Assembly (NCBI RefSeq): GCF_035222275.1 | Contig: NC_085883.1 | Location: forward strand, 3,286,001-3,350,000 | Origin: Podospora bellae-mahoneyi | Lineage: Eukaryota; Ascomycota; Sordariomycetes; Sordariales; Podosporaceae | DNA length: 64,000 bases | Direction: 5' to 3' | Part shown: in pieces, positions 11,258 through 22,089 of the stretch | Layout: each line of letters begins with the position of its first letter | Position numbering within the stretch: position 1 is the first letter of the stretch | The notes under the pieces: generated by a model | The model's input: the letters and a program-made list of their open reading frames with translations, nothing else | What the model was told of the DNA's origin: nothing | Database searches by the model: none | Program-made: the position numbers and the translations under genes

Positions 11258-11863
11258 ATGGGTGACGCCACATCCACCAACACCTCCGCCCAGTCCAACG
11301 GCAAAGACAACGGCAAGCTCTCCGATCTCCACCAACCAACCACCTTCATCACCGGCCACAACTCCTCCGGTCAAGCCATCGTCCAATCTTACAACCCCTT
11401 CCAATGGCGCCCCTACGAAAACAACAACCTCGCCTTTGCGGTCCCCTACACAACCTCCCGCTGCCCTCCCGATCTGAACAATGACACTGATCTCAAGCTC
11501 CACCAGTCATTGATCTCAACCCCTGATAAGCTCGGGTTGGTGAACCCCAAGGGCACTGTCCTCCGGTGTGTCGACTTTGCCCCTGGTTATGCCTGCGGTA
11601 TGCATCGCACCCAGAGCTTGGATTATGGCATCGTGATGGAAGGGGAGGTGGACATGGTGCTGGATAGTGGGGAGCGGTACAGCTTGAAGAGGGGAGATGT
11701 GGCGATCCAGCGGGCTACGCAACATCAGTGGGTCAATAAAAGTGATACCAAGTGGGCGAGGATGATGTTTGTATTGCAGGATTGTGAGCCGCTTGTTGTG
11801 GGGGGGAAGCAGATGGGGGAGGATTTGGGGACGATCTCGGGGGTGCCGCCGAGTAACAATTAG
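11258..11863 (+). CDS. Cupin-domain protein
   Basis: A 201-residue intronless protein. After a low-complexity Asn/Thr/Ser N-terminus, residues about 105-175 carry the two cupin motifs: a PG...MHRTQSLDYGIVMEGEVDMVL block and a GDVAIQRATQHQWVNKS block. Each contributes histidines of the double-stranded beta-helix metal site. Fungal single-domain cupins of this type often sit near biosynthetic genes or act as small isomerases or oxygenases, and no substrate can be read from the sequence. It is followed by a converging methyltransferase gene. The ATG sits in a good context (CAAAATGGGT). Confidence 0.85.
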   Translation: MGDATSTNTSAQSNGKDNGKLSDLHQPTTFITGHNSSGQAIVQSYNPFQWRPYENNNLAFAVPYTTSRCPPDLNNDTDLKLHQSLISTPDKLGLVNPKGTVLRCVDFAPGYACGMHRTQSLDYGIVMEGEVDMVLDSGERYSLKRGDVAIQRATQHQWVNKSDTKWARMMFVLQDCEPLVVGGKQMGEDLGTISGVPPSNN

Positions 11864-12272
11864 CCTGAAGGCTCAACGAGTAGGCGGGGATATCCAGGCA
11901 AATCATGACGTTGACAGGGGGCTACAGCAATGATAAATATGACTTTCACAGCTCCCCCGAGAAACCAGCATAAACAGACCCAGCTGTCCCCATCCGGATG
12001 GTCCCATCAATATTGCAGTGGCCCTCCCCAAAGCACCTTTTGATGCCAGAGTTCAGAACCATGCGCAAAGACCGCCACTCGTGATTTCGTCTGCTGCCTT
12101 TTAACTAATGTTCGATCGACAGCAAGAAACCTCGCTGCAAGATGCCTCATGCTGGAAAGATCGTGGTTTCACGTACCCGGCACAGCTTGCGCACATCGGT
12201 CTAATAGGTATTCCCCCAGAAACGTCGAGAACACAAAGGGAGTGCTGGGCAGTGAAGCTCGGACACTGAGCC
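11864..12272. other. Convergent intergenic region
   Basis: Shared 3' region of the cupin and methyltransferase genes. No gene or repeat seen. Confidence 0.5.
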
Positions 12273-13067
12273 TTAAAATGCGAGTCGCAAATACTGAGCG
12301 CTGTATCTTGTGAAAGGAATCAGAGATTGCAACCACAAGAAAATCCGACCACCCAATGGCAGATTCCTGACACCATCGAGGGTGCACAAGGGATGAGCCT
12401 TGAGCAATGTTAAGCCCGGATGAACCCTCTCCAGATTCTTCGGCTTGTCAGACGTCCACCTCAGCTTCGCCTTAGTGTGCTTGATGGAGCCGACGAGTCT
12501 CTCGATAAGGGTTGTGTACCAGTTGGTAATGTCAAATATCAGCTCCCCCGTCTTGAAATGGCCACACAAATTGGCAATCATGGCCTCGCCCTCTGAGGTG
12601 GTGAGATACGGCACGAGACCCTCGATGACAATAATGGTTGGCCGGTCATTTTGGAGGGACTGTATAAAGGCCGGATCGAGGGCAGAGCCTGCCATGAGGC
12701 TGTATTGGTTGGCCCTCGACGGTTCTGGCATGGACTCCCGCCGTAAATCTACAACATCTGGGAGATCGACGTCAATCCAACGAACGCTGTCGCCCCATGA
12801 AATCCGGTGTGGGCGAGTGTCGAGCCCGCAAGCTAAGTGGATGACGTTGGCATGAGAGTGTCGGGTGAGAAAGTCGCGTATCCATTTGTCAAACAGCGCT
12901 GACCGAAGGCCTATGACGCCAGCAACAAGGGAACCAACTTGAAGTCTATCGAAGTCGTAATCGATCTGCTCGACGACAGCTGCTGCCAAGCTGTCACCTA
13001 GAAGTTGTCGAGCCTTTAGAGTGACGAAAAGCGTCTTTTCCGTGCTGCTTAGCGTGTCGGGCTGCAT
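12273..13067 (-). CDS. LCM/PPM-type SAM-dependent O-methyltransferase
   Basis: A 264-residue intronless protein. Residues 70-90 hold the SAM-binding motif I variant of the leucine carboxyl methyltransferase family (NVIHLACGLDTRPHRI), followed by the acidic IDVDLPDVVDLR and the IIVIEGLVPYL segment typical of Ppm1/TcmP-like enzymes. Members methylate carboxyl or phenolic groups. Length is slightly below the usual 270-320 residues. PP2A-methylating Lcm1 proteins have additional conserved features not obvious here, so a small-molecule O-methyltransferase is the better guess. It converges with the cupin gene. Confidence 0.85.
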   Translation of the reverse strand: MQPDTLSSTEKTLFVTLKARQLLGDSLAAAVVEQIDYDFDRLQVGSLVAGVIGLRSALFDKWIRDFLTRHSHANVIHLACGLDTRPHRISWGDSVRWIDVDLPDVVDLRRESMPEPSRANQYSLMAGSALDPAFIQSLQNDRPTIIVIEGLVPYLTTSEGEAMIANLCGHFKTGELIFDITNWYTTLIERLVGSIKHTKAKLRWTSDKPKNLERVHPGLTLLKAHPLCTLDGVRNLPLGGRIFLWLQSLIPFTRYSAQYLRLAF

Positions 13068-13799
13068 GGCGGAATCTTGGAGTTTTGTCTTGGCGACAAT
13101 GATGTTTGGTCGATACGAACACTGAGCATCTGGAAGGGAATCAGCGGGGTAATCTTTTTATCAGGTGTCTATATAACATTACTATAGTGGAAGCCGGGCG
13201 CACTTTGAGATTAGCCAATCCACCGTGCAACGCAGTACAACCATGCCATGACCGTTATCAATACATCCCGAGATCGATGTTTAAGAACCAGTGGTGGCTG
13301 CGTGGTCGTGTCCTGTGAAAGGTGGGGCAGTTCCTCCGATGCAACAACTGGAAAACCGGAACACGGCACGCCTCTCGCCAGCAAAGCACAATGTCGAGCT
13401 CATGGATTGGAAATCAAATTGTCGCAGTCTCTTCATGAGCAGCCAGCCACAATCATATGGCGACCAAATTGGGATTTTTACCCCACCATGCCCTCCTCCA
13501 AGGGCTCGGCATAGCCCAATAGCGCCCCCCCTGATCGCCAGGCATGACCCTTGTTTAGGCGTGGGATATGTCGTGCGACAGCCCTGCTAGCAAGTGACAG
13601 TTCGCATGTGGGGGTATTCCCTCGCTGACCCAATCACAGGCGCAGCATCCCCCGGAATATTAATGCACGATGTAACCATAACGAGGCTGCACAATTCATC
13701 GCGACGCCAAACACGGATTCAACTTTTCATCTCGAGATCACCCTTTTCTCCGACTTCAGTCCACCTGTCGTCGACGGAATTTGGGCTCTCACGTTCAAC
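13068..13799. promoter_or_regulatory. Divergent upstream region
   Basis: Separates the minus-strand methyltransferase from the plus-strand hydrolase-ankyrin-CorA gene. No coding frame with protein character. Confidence 0.4.
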
Positions 13800-16700
13800 A
13801 TGGCATCATCTCTACCGCCAGATAGTCTATCCACCGCTAACCCAGAGACGAACCATCATCCAAGCAGTCCTCATGCCGAGGTTGTCCCAGCAACCCCCAG
13901 CGTCGCGCTTACAGCGGCAGATGACGATACAGAATTTCCAAACTTGACCCAGGATTCAAGGGTTGATACGGGCGAGAGTGGATCCGGAAGGAGGACTATA
14001 TTGCTTTCTGGTTGGAATCGCCTCGCAAGGAGGCCATCTGTTGCAGCCGCTTCCGTCCCAAGACCTTCATCGATATTGCAACATGAAGAATCCTCGCCCA
14101 CCCCATCCCGACACGGGGAGATACAACCTGGCGGGGATTTCGAAGAGAAGACAGCCGTTGAGGTGGAAACTGGGACCATCGGAGGCGGCAACCAGGTAGA
14201 TGAACCACCTGCATCCAGCCAGGTATGAGTTTCGGTCATCATAAACTCGTCGTGCGTCTGCTAATGCACTGGGGCATGCTCCAGGCCACCTATACGTTGG
14301 CTATTTACCCAGAAGGAATTCGCCCTAGAACTTCGGTCGACATCATTGCCGTCCATGACTTTGACGAGACGCCAGAGGATGCTTGGGTGATGCCTGTCGA
14401 ACGTCTCCTGAGCCCTGGGAGACCGGATGGCGAACGCGACAGGACCGCTTCCCCTGGACCTCAACGTATAAAGCTGATTGACAAAAAAGGCAAAGGGCCC
14501 GAGTTGGTGAATCCATCTGATGGAAACCCGAAATTAGACGCGAAACTACGGGCACCTGGCAAAGACTTCAAGGGGAGAGGGAGATCTTTGGAACCTTCGA
14601 TGCGCTCATCATCTGAATTCGACATGCGCGGACGGCCACGAGCAGTCAACTGGATCCGTGACTTTATACCCAACGATATCACCGACTCCAGAGTGCTATC
14701 TTTCAGTTACTCATCACCTACGTTTGTCAAGAAGACCGGAAGTTGGGCGGAATATGTGGAAAACGCAGCAAAAGCCCTCCTGGAACGCATTGTAGGCTCA
14801 AGACAGCTATTCTTCCAGCGAGGGGTCCCAATAGTTTTCATTGGGTCAGGCTTCGGCGGTATCGTCATTCAAAAGGCGATTGCCCTAGCTGCCAAACACA
14901 ACGACACCGCTTCGTTATCTTTGGATGACATCTTCCAGGTTATCTTTCTGGATACATCCTTCCCAGAGCCCGATGAGCCTCAGACCCCGGACAGGTTCAA
15001 GAGCTGGTTTCCCAAAAACACAAACGTCAGGATGTCCCGTATCCTCCTAGAGATCGAAACCCGCGACAAGGAGTCGGAGCTGGTGGAGGATGTTTGGAAT
15101 GAATACCAGGGATCTCAAAAGGAGTTGGCTCGTGGATTGGAGACAACTTGGCTGTACTCACAAGCTCGCGTCCAACAGGGTGATCCTGATAATATGTCAC
15201 TGTGCAAGGTAGGTGAGCCACGAGGATGGCAGTTACAGATGCAAAACTGACGCGTGCGTAGGACGAGGACGAATACCGCGCTTCGATCAACGGTGTCACC
15301 TTCACGTCAGTTGCCATATATCGACATCGGCGACTGGCACGGATGGGCGATACGCAAGATTACATCTACCAGACTATTCTTGCCAAGATGCAATCAGCAA
15401 TTCTCTACCAGGCTATCAAGTCCCGGAATGTCGAACTCGTCGAAAACATCCTGGACAGCAAGCCACGCTTGATATACAAGACGGAAAGTGGGCGTAATCC
15501 ACTGCACATTGCATGCTTGATGGAACCTCCAAGCGATACAATTGTGACGCTCCTGATCAACGAGAGACCCAATGATACCACCGAGCCTGACGACGGAGGT
15601 TCAACTCCACTGCACCACGCGGTCTTCAAGGCATGGTACAACGAGCCAGAAGAAGGCAGGGAACGGTCAGAGTACAGCGGCGTCATTCGTTACTTGATGC
15701 GCAACATGCAACGAGAAGATCTCGACCTTCATGATAACGAGGGCCGCTCGCCTTGGGACTGGATCTGCGAAGACAGCACGGAATACTCTTGCGGCTGCAA
15801 CGGATCCGAGTGTGCTGCGACTTGGATTCGCGAGTTGAGAGAGAACCTGGAACCCATCAGAGGCCCTGCAATCACTCAAGATTATGACTTGCCCACAGAG
15901 CCCACACCTCCGACGCCTGACTCTTCACAATACATCGCTAGCTTCGTTGCAGAAGGGACTGTTAGCGAGTTCTACCATACGACTAATAAGAAGACAAAAC
16001 GAGTGGAGGAACAGATCAATCTCAAGACGACAAGCGTTTATGACATGGTTTATGATGCCAACAAGCGCTGTGCTCGGACTCTTGAATCGTCCCGAAGGAA
16101 GGGGAAAGACAAGGATTTCCGTTGCAGATGGATTTTACTGCCCGCAAACAATGCAAGTTCGCTTCTCACCCCCCCGTAGAAAACTAAACTAATAATTCTG
16201 CGATGTTATAGGAGCAATGGCTATCTGTATGTTGAGTTTCCTGCCGCGCGCATCGAGACGGAAGATGCCTTGGTACTGACAATACCCCTTTCCAGGACCT
16301 TTTTCTCTCCATCGGAGTCCGCGATTCATCCATTACGGACCAAAGGCATGACGGTCTTACTATCTTCAACCGGTATATGAACCCGAGAGCCAAGAAGTAC
16401 CAATTCACGAGATTTGTAAATGCACCACGACAGCTTGGAAAGGTTGACCAACAGTAACTAACGCAGAACAGAGTGTAGATTCATCCGAGGTTTCAGAATC
16501 ACCGGAAAATCACTCTAGCCGCTTGCAGACAGTGGTAGAAGAGCCGTCCGGGTCTTCAGACAGCATAGCCGGGTCAACCTCTCGGCCACCGTTGCAGCCC
16601 GCAAAGCGTTCGAGCCAGAATCTGTCCAGCATAACATGGGCGATGTTGCCCCCCGTCAATCTCGAGCACGCCGGTGGTGACAAAACGCTCGCGCTTTTTG

Positions 16701-19179
16701 TGAGTTTCTCTGGTCTCTTTCTAGCATGCTATTGATGGGGACTTGCTAACAAATGGAAGATGCCATACCTTGCCTACGAGAGCCACGATGGTCGCAAAAA
16801 GATGGCGGCCATGATCAATCGCGTGAACGACAATCGAACCAACGCGTCCCTGAGCCGCAGGGAGTCGGCATTGATCGAGGGGTACATCCATGCTCACGAT
16901 GTTCTACCACTACATTGCCGGCGCACATTGGATCAGTACTCTTACTACATGCTCGAAACTACAGAGCGGAGAGACAAAGACCAGGTCGTGTACCGATGGG
17001 CCACCAAGCACGGGAAGCCCAAGAACACAGCTCCTATTCTGATGGTCGACCAGCTGTGGCTATGGGTATTGCCCGATGGTGAGTTGTGATCGGATACACC
17101 GCCGCAAATGGAATGACATATTGACAGGATCCAGGGACTGTAATTACCTGCATGCCGAACACCCAAAAGCCTTCCGAGCAGTACAACATCAAGAAACTCC
17201 TGAGCCGGGAGATAGAGACAAACAAGGCGCGACAAGCAATCCAATCGCCCGACAGCCTTGTCGAAATGATTCTCAAGATATGTCTGAACATTATGACAAG
17301 GCAAGGCCCTGGTGGTGTCAAGCTGCAGGAGGCCTTCCAATCCTCCATCAACACCATTGTAAGTGCACGTTCCAGCACTCTGTTGATAACTTAGCTGAAT
17401 ACTCACCCTGGCTCAACTGAATAGGCTGAAGATGAAGCTGTCAAGATGAAGAAGCTCCTCAAGACCGTCGACAAGCTCGCTAATGCCAAAGACCCCTTCA
17501 AATACACATCCGACATTGACAGCTTCTCACGGATATCAGACGAATCCCGGCAGCTTGTGGAAATTATCGATATCCAGGATGAGCTTGGCATCATCAAGTC
17601 CATTCTTACCACACAGCTCAAGGTTCTGGAGGAATTCCAGGGTCACCTTCGGCCTCGGAAACGGTCAGGTGATACCAAGGAGCACTATGACGAAGATGGA
17701 GACCAACATGACGGAGTCCACAAAAAGAGCCATCACGGAACTGGGCTTAAGAACGCCAGGGTGGTCGATGAAGCCATTCGAATCGTGGAAGACAACCTCA
17801 TCCGAGTTCAAGAGATGGACGAGTCTGCCAAACGAGTCGAGGCTGAGGTATGCCTCTGTAAGCAGGAATCATTTATGAGCGACAGTGACTGACAGCGTAA
17901 TAGTTGAAACAATTGTTGCAATTCAAGCAACAACAGGCATCCGGTTGGGATACACGATATGCAATGAAGCTCTCAGAACAGGGCTCGCGGCAAAATACTG
18001 TGAGGTTCCCGAAGCGCACCTCATTGATCCACGAGTACTGACAAACTATTCCGTAGATCATGGTGGTGTTCACCATCGTCACAGTCATCTTTGTGAGTTG
18101 CCGTAACAATCACATCTGCCAGGAAACTGAGCTGATACTGTATCACAGCTGCCGTTGTCCTTCATTGCAAGCTTTTTTACCATCGGCATTGTAGAGTTCC
18201 CCAAGAACGAGGAAACCGGCGAGGTTGACTGGCCGGTCAACGAAGTGTCAAAATATCTGTGTAAGTCATCGTGAGCAGGCTTTTTTGATATCATCTGCCA
18301 TAGCTGACATAACAGACAGTTCCCATCTCCGTTGGTGTTTCTGCTGTCATTCTCCTCGGCATCGGCATCGTGTTCTACCGCATGGCGAGCAAAGCCAAGA
18401 GGCGCATGGACAGCGCGCAACGGCCACCACCAAGCAAATGGCAAGCTCTAAAGCAATCCCAAACCAGAACGTACAGCCACAAGCACAAGCACAAGCACAA
18501 GCAAGACGATGACGACTCGTATCTCTCGGACTGCACTTCGGACATTTCCGACGGGTACAGCACTCGGCGGCGTCGCAACGACGACGATTCGAGCGACGAG
18601 GAATCAGACGACTTGAGCATCGACGACGACAACGACTACGCCCCGATCTTTCGCCGCTTTCGGTTCCATACGCATGTCCCTGGCTTGCGCAAGCTCTGGC
18701 TGTGGAAGTTGTATCCTGTCTCGCAACCTCCGGCTCATCATCATTTGAGCAAGGCTCAGGAGGACTTTGAGTGGGATTATCCTTTGAGGAGGTGGAGAGA
18801 TGTTACGAGGGAGAAGATGGCGGTTTATGTTGCGTCGTGGAAGGTTAATCAGCTGCAAAGGAAGGGACATGGATCGAGGCATAATCACCCGGATGAGGAT
18901 GAGTGCTTTTCGGAGGATGAGAGGCATAGGAGCCAGACGGAGGAGTTGGAACATCGGGAGAGGGTTGATGAGAGGAAGGATTGGTTGAGGGGGTGGTTGG
19001 GACTGTCGTGGGGGAGGAGGAAGGGGAGGGAGAGTGGGGATGAGCCTGAGGATGATGGTGATGAGGATGGTGCAGCGCACAGCATGAGGAGTGAGAAGGG
19101 TTTGGGGAGGTTATTTAGGAGGAGGGGTAATCGGGAGGAGAGGTGGGATGAGGAGATGGGCACGGCGAGACCGGCGTGA
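13800..19179 (+). CDS. Hydrolase-like / ankyrin / CorA-like membrane fusion protein
   Basis: Thirteen exons join in phase into about 1556 residues: 13800-14222, 14285-15208, 15262-16152, 16212-16226, 16296-16415, 16472-16699, 16760-17078, 17135-17358, 17425-17847, 17904-17999, 18057-18092, 18149-18260, 18320-19179. Intron 3 is GC-AG (GCAAGT donor) and exon 4 is only 15 nt. Residues 1-140 are disordered. Residues 160-430 resemble the SERAC1/lipase-like alpha/beta-hydrolase domain found in front of fungal NLR and ankyrin proteins, but its elbow is GSGFGG (328-333), with Gly where the nucleophile Ser should be. Ankyrin-like repeats lie at about 490-600. A CorA-like domain (VDQLWLWVLPDGTVIT near 970, coiled coil after it) ends in two membrane helices (about 1222-1246 and 1272-1292). 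The GMN selectivity motif of true CorA channels is replaced (FFTIGIVEF). The acidic and His/Lys-repeat tail is cytosolic or lumenal. Domain order is seen; a sensing or signalling role is inference. Confidence 0.85.
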
Positions 19180-19356
19180 TTGTTGGATACCTTACTGCTT
19201 GAGGTACCCAGACCATATGCAATCGCAATGCATGGATCGAAGCTGTCGTCCTCGGTGAGTGGTTCGTTAGAGTCCACACTCCACCACAGGATATCCCTGA
19301 TCATAGACCCACGCTCTGACTCGGCCATCCATACAAGTCCAATCGGAACCATGCTA

Positions 19357-19449
19357 TCGGGTATGGTGTAGCGGTAACATCGTTGACTCTCACTTCTCAG
19401 GAGTGATTGCCTTTCTCAACAGCCCCGGGTTCGACTCCCGGTATCCGAG
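19357..19449 (+). tRNA. tRNA-Glu(CUC) with 22-nt intron
   Basis: The acceptor stem TCGGGTA pairs with TATCCGA (one G-U), with an A box TGGTGTAGCGGT, anticodon stem GTTGA/TCAAC, T-stem CCGGG/CCCGG around the B box TTCGACT, and discriminator G. The loop CT-CTC-A places anticodon CTC at 19389-19391. The intron lies at 19393-19414, one base after the anticodon, which is the canonical site. A T7 run follows at 19464. Confidence 0.92.
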
Positions 19450-19463
19450 TCACAACCATCTTC

Positions 19464-19470
19464 TTTTTTT
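19464..19470 (+). terminator. RNA polymerase III terminator
   Basis: T7 run 15 bases after the tRNA, the expected Pol III stop. Confidence 0.75.
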
Positions 19471-19941
19471 CTGTTTCAGTAGAACAATCGGTGCCTGGCA
19501 CACCGTATCAGCTCCAGCATATCCGACATTTTCCTTCCACGCGGCTTCATTTCGCGTCCAGAACTTTTGACGCGTCCCGGCACGAAATCCCTCAAATGGA
19601 ACCCCGCCATTTTTAAGCACTCCAGGCAACAAACCCCGCCAAGACCACAGCATGATCCGTGCTCAGAGGCTTCAGGGGTAAAACACTTGGCGATTTCGCT
19701 GCTGCCTGTGCCGCTTAGCACAAGGCCTTTGCATAGTGTAGACTATTCAACCCTCTTATTTCCATTAGACCGCGCCTCTTCAGCCCGTTTGTTCGGTCCG
19801 AGGAGAGCGGGAAAGATTGGTGGGTTGTGGTTAAATGAGCTTGTTTCCTTCCATCGTGACTTTCTTTCCTGGCCTCAGTTCATCGTCGCTCGTTTCTCTC
19901 AGTCTCTCATGTTTTGTCTTTTTATCTAAACACCAGTCAAG

Positions 19942-20514
19942 ATGGCAACATTCCCAGACACCACCCCCCGGCCAACGGGCCACCAGACCGAGACTTCCCC
20001 CTCCATCCTCCCCCGCCAATTCTTTTCCGTCATCTTGATCATCCTCCTCTACACCACCGCCTCCCCCTTCACCCCCATCTCCTGGGCTTTGGGCAGCGAC
20101 ACCCTCCACTTTTCGGGCACGTATTTCCTCGACAGGATCTTCTCCGGCCTGGTTCTCTTCTCCGCCTTCTACTTCCAATGGCGCATCGCCTCCCTCCGCG
20201 CCAGCGTGCCAGTCACCCTGCCTCTAGGCGGGTCAACCACCGTCGTCCGCAATGGTCGCCTCGAGACCGGCCACAGCAGTAGCGCAGACTTGTTCCTGTA
20301 CAAGACAGGCGACTACTGGCATTTCGCCCTCGCCGAAGCGGGGGTTTTGCTTTTGGGAGAGTTCGCCGGCAGTGAGAACTTGAGGAGGGTGGTGGTTTGT
20401 GCTGTGGTGGCGGGGGTTTGGTTGGTCGGTTGGGCTGCTACGCCTAGGAGCGTGAAGGACTGGATGTGGGAGCAGGCAAGGGCTTATTTGTTTGTGTTGG
20501 TTTGGATGAGTTGA
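19942..20514 (+). CDS. Small multi-pass membrane protein, unknown function
   Basis: A 190-residue intronless protein with an in-frame ATG just after CAAG. Hydrophobic segments lie at about 27-43, 61-80, 126-142, 148-166 and at the end (AYLFVLVWMS), suggesting four or five helices with short loops. No enzymatic motif is visible and I do not recognise the family. The G-rich sequence after the stop is non-coding. It lies 0.5 kb downstream of the tRNA. Confidence 0.65.
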   Translation: MATFPDTTPRPTGHQTETSPSILPRQFFSVILIILLYTTASPFTPISWALGSDTLHFSGTYFLDRIFSGLVLFSAFYFQWRIASLRASVPVTLPLGGSTTVVRNGRLETGHSSSADLFLYKTGDYWHFALAEAGVLLLGEFAGSENLRRVVVCAVVAGVWLVGWAATPRSVKDWMWEQARAYLFVLVWMS

Positions 20515-21430
20515 GGGCGGCGGGGAGGGGGTTGTTTGGGGGTTACTATCATGGGCCTGGCGGGGGGAGGAGGAGGGGTAGGTTTTGAGGGGGGAGGGAT
20601 GGGGAGGGTGGAAGTCATTATGGATGGGTAGGTACCTTGGGGTTGTAGGGACGACAGGCACATTGTTGTCGCCGCCAACATCAAGAAACGTACCTCATGG
20701 CTCTCAACAAAGCAAATCAATGAAATCCGGGCCGATATTTTCGTCGATTTGAACTGGGAAATGTCAATTTGCCTTGATTTGCTTTGATTTGACCTATTTG
20801 ACCCGCCAATACTAGCTACTAAGCCAACTAGCTACACATATCCTATTGTCTATCCTGACATTCCAAAATACTACTCAGGTCAGTTCCTTAGTGTTTTGGT
20901 GGTAATTTCCTATATTTTCGGCTATATTAATGCCTACATAGGTAAATTTTGACGTTGGTATATGCCATGTATTTGGTACCCAGCTTTTTCTAGTTTCTTT
21001 TCTTGGGTTATATAGTAGGATGAGGGTTATATTTATGGTTCCAAAAAAGGTCTAGGGCCTTGGTAAACCCGTCAAATCAGGGAAAACTATAAGAAAGCTA
21101 TGTTTGACCCTGTTTTGGACCGATTTGCGTTGCTTTGTGTTGCTTTGATACGACGTCCTTTTCGTTGTTCGGAGCCATGGTGTACCTACCGAGTAACAGG
21201 TTCGAAGGCCCGCCAAGGGTACCTACGACCCAGCTGAGTCTGGTCTGCGTGCCATTCCGTTTGTTCCATGAAACACTCCAGTTTTCCGCATCATATTTCT
21301 GCAGAACACTCGTTATCGTTTTGATTAGGCACCATTGCTATCTTTCGTCCCATCAGCATCACCAGGTAGGTAAGCGACCCATATCCCCACAGTCCCAGTA
21401 TTGTCTAGCCTGAGAGTCATCCGCAGATAC
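20515..21430. other. AT-rich intergenic sequence, possible repeat relic
   Basis: No gene. From about 20740 to 21150 the sequence becomes AT-rich with repeated TTTGATTTGC and TTGCTTTG words at both ends (near 20765-20795 and 21120-21150). This could be a mutated repeat. No terminal repeats or coding remains are clear. A probable intron (GTAGGTAAG to CATCCGCAG) lies at 21365-21426, just before the next reading frame. Confidence 0.35.
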
Positions 21431-22089
21431 ATGCTAGGCCAGGCCGCGCACATCTCAATCACAAGCGAACACGCCGGCGGGATGACAACCGAGAAACTGG
21501 CAAACACGATAGTCGCCAAAAGCCAACTTTCTGACGATGAGACCTTTAAAGCTCTAATGTACCACGTACCGGGAAATGTCGACCATCCTGACTGGAGTTA
21601 CACGACGGACTCGGGGAACACACACTGCTCCATTTGGCTGTCACAAGATGTGAGGTCCAAGCAGCCCAATTCCTGTCGTCCAAAAAACCGGATCTGCGCA
21701 AGAAACAAAATGGCGAGGGAAATAACCCCTTACAAGCTTTCCGAGACGCCATCAACAACCCGGGCTCGACGATCTACACTGAACATTCGAGAACTATGAC
21801 CCATGAAACTGTCGGTTGTACAGGCATTCTCACTCGCAACATTGACGGGTACAGCGTGTGGCTGGACCATGAAAACAAGCTGACCAAGGAAGAACTTGAT
21901 CAGGTTCGTCAAGGTATCACGGTTCATTGCTTTTGGAAGTCCCCAATGACTTCCCCCGGGATTCCCAACAAGTTCAACATATTGAAGCGCGCAACGAGAG
22001 ACGCCTCCAGGGCAAATCACTATCCAAGGGCCGAGTTCGATCTCAACGATATTGTGTACAGGATTTTCAAGAGGGCGGAATATACGTAG
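21431..22089 (+). pseudogene. Ankyrin-type protein gene with a frameshift
   Basis: The first frame reads TTEKLANTIVAKSQLSDDE, then HPDWSYTTDSGN. The second frame continues as LLHLAVTRCEVQAAQFLSS, an ankyrin-repeat start, and ends at RAEYT (stop at 22087). The break sits in an ACACACAC run (21618-21625): two extra bases there would account for it, so slippage or an assembly error is likely. The order 'DEE..ALL, NHEDW, GNTLLHLA' also occurs in the GNAT-ankyrin gene at 23.6-25.6 kb, so the two look related. Residues after the repeat (GYSVWLDHENKLTKEELDQ) have no recognised function. An upstream exon may exist before 21427. Confidence 0.55.

Noticed and set aside
13800-14228. Separate 142-residue gene before the hydrolase domain
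   Set aside because: A good intron (14223-14284) joins it in phase to the hydrolase exon, so it is the first exon of the fusion gene.
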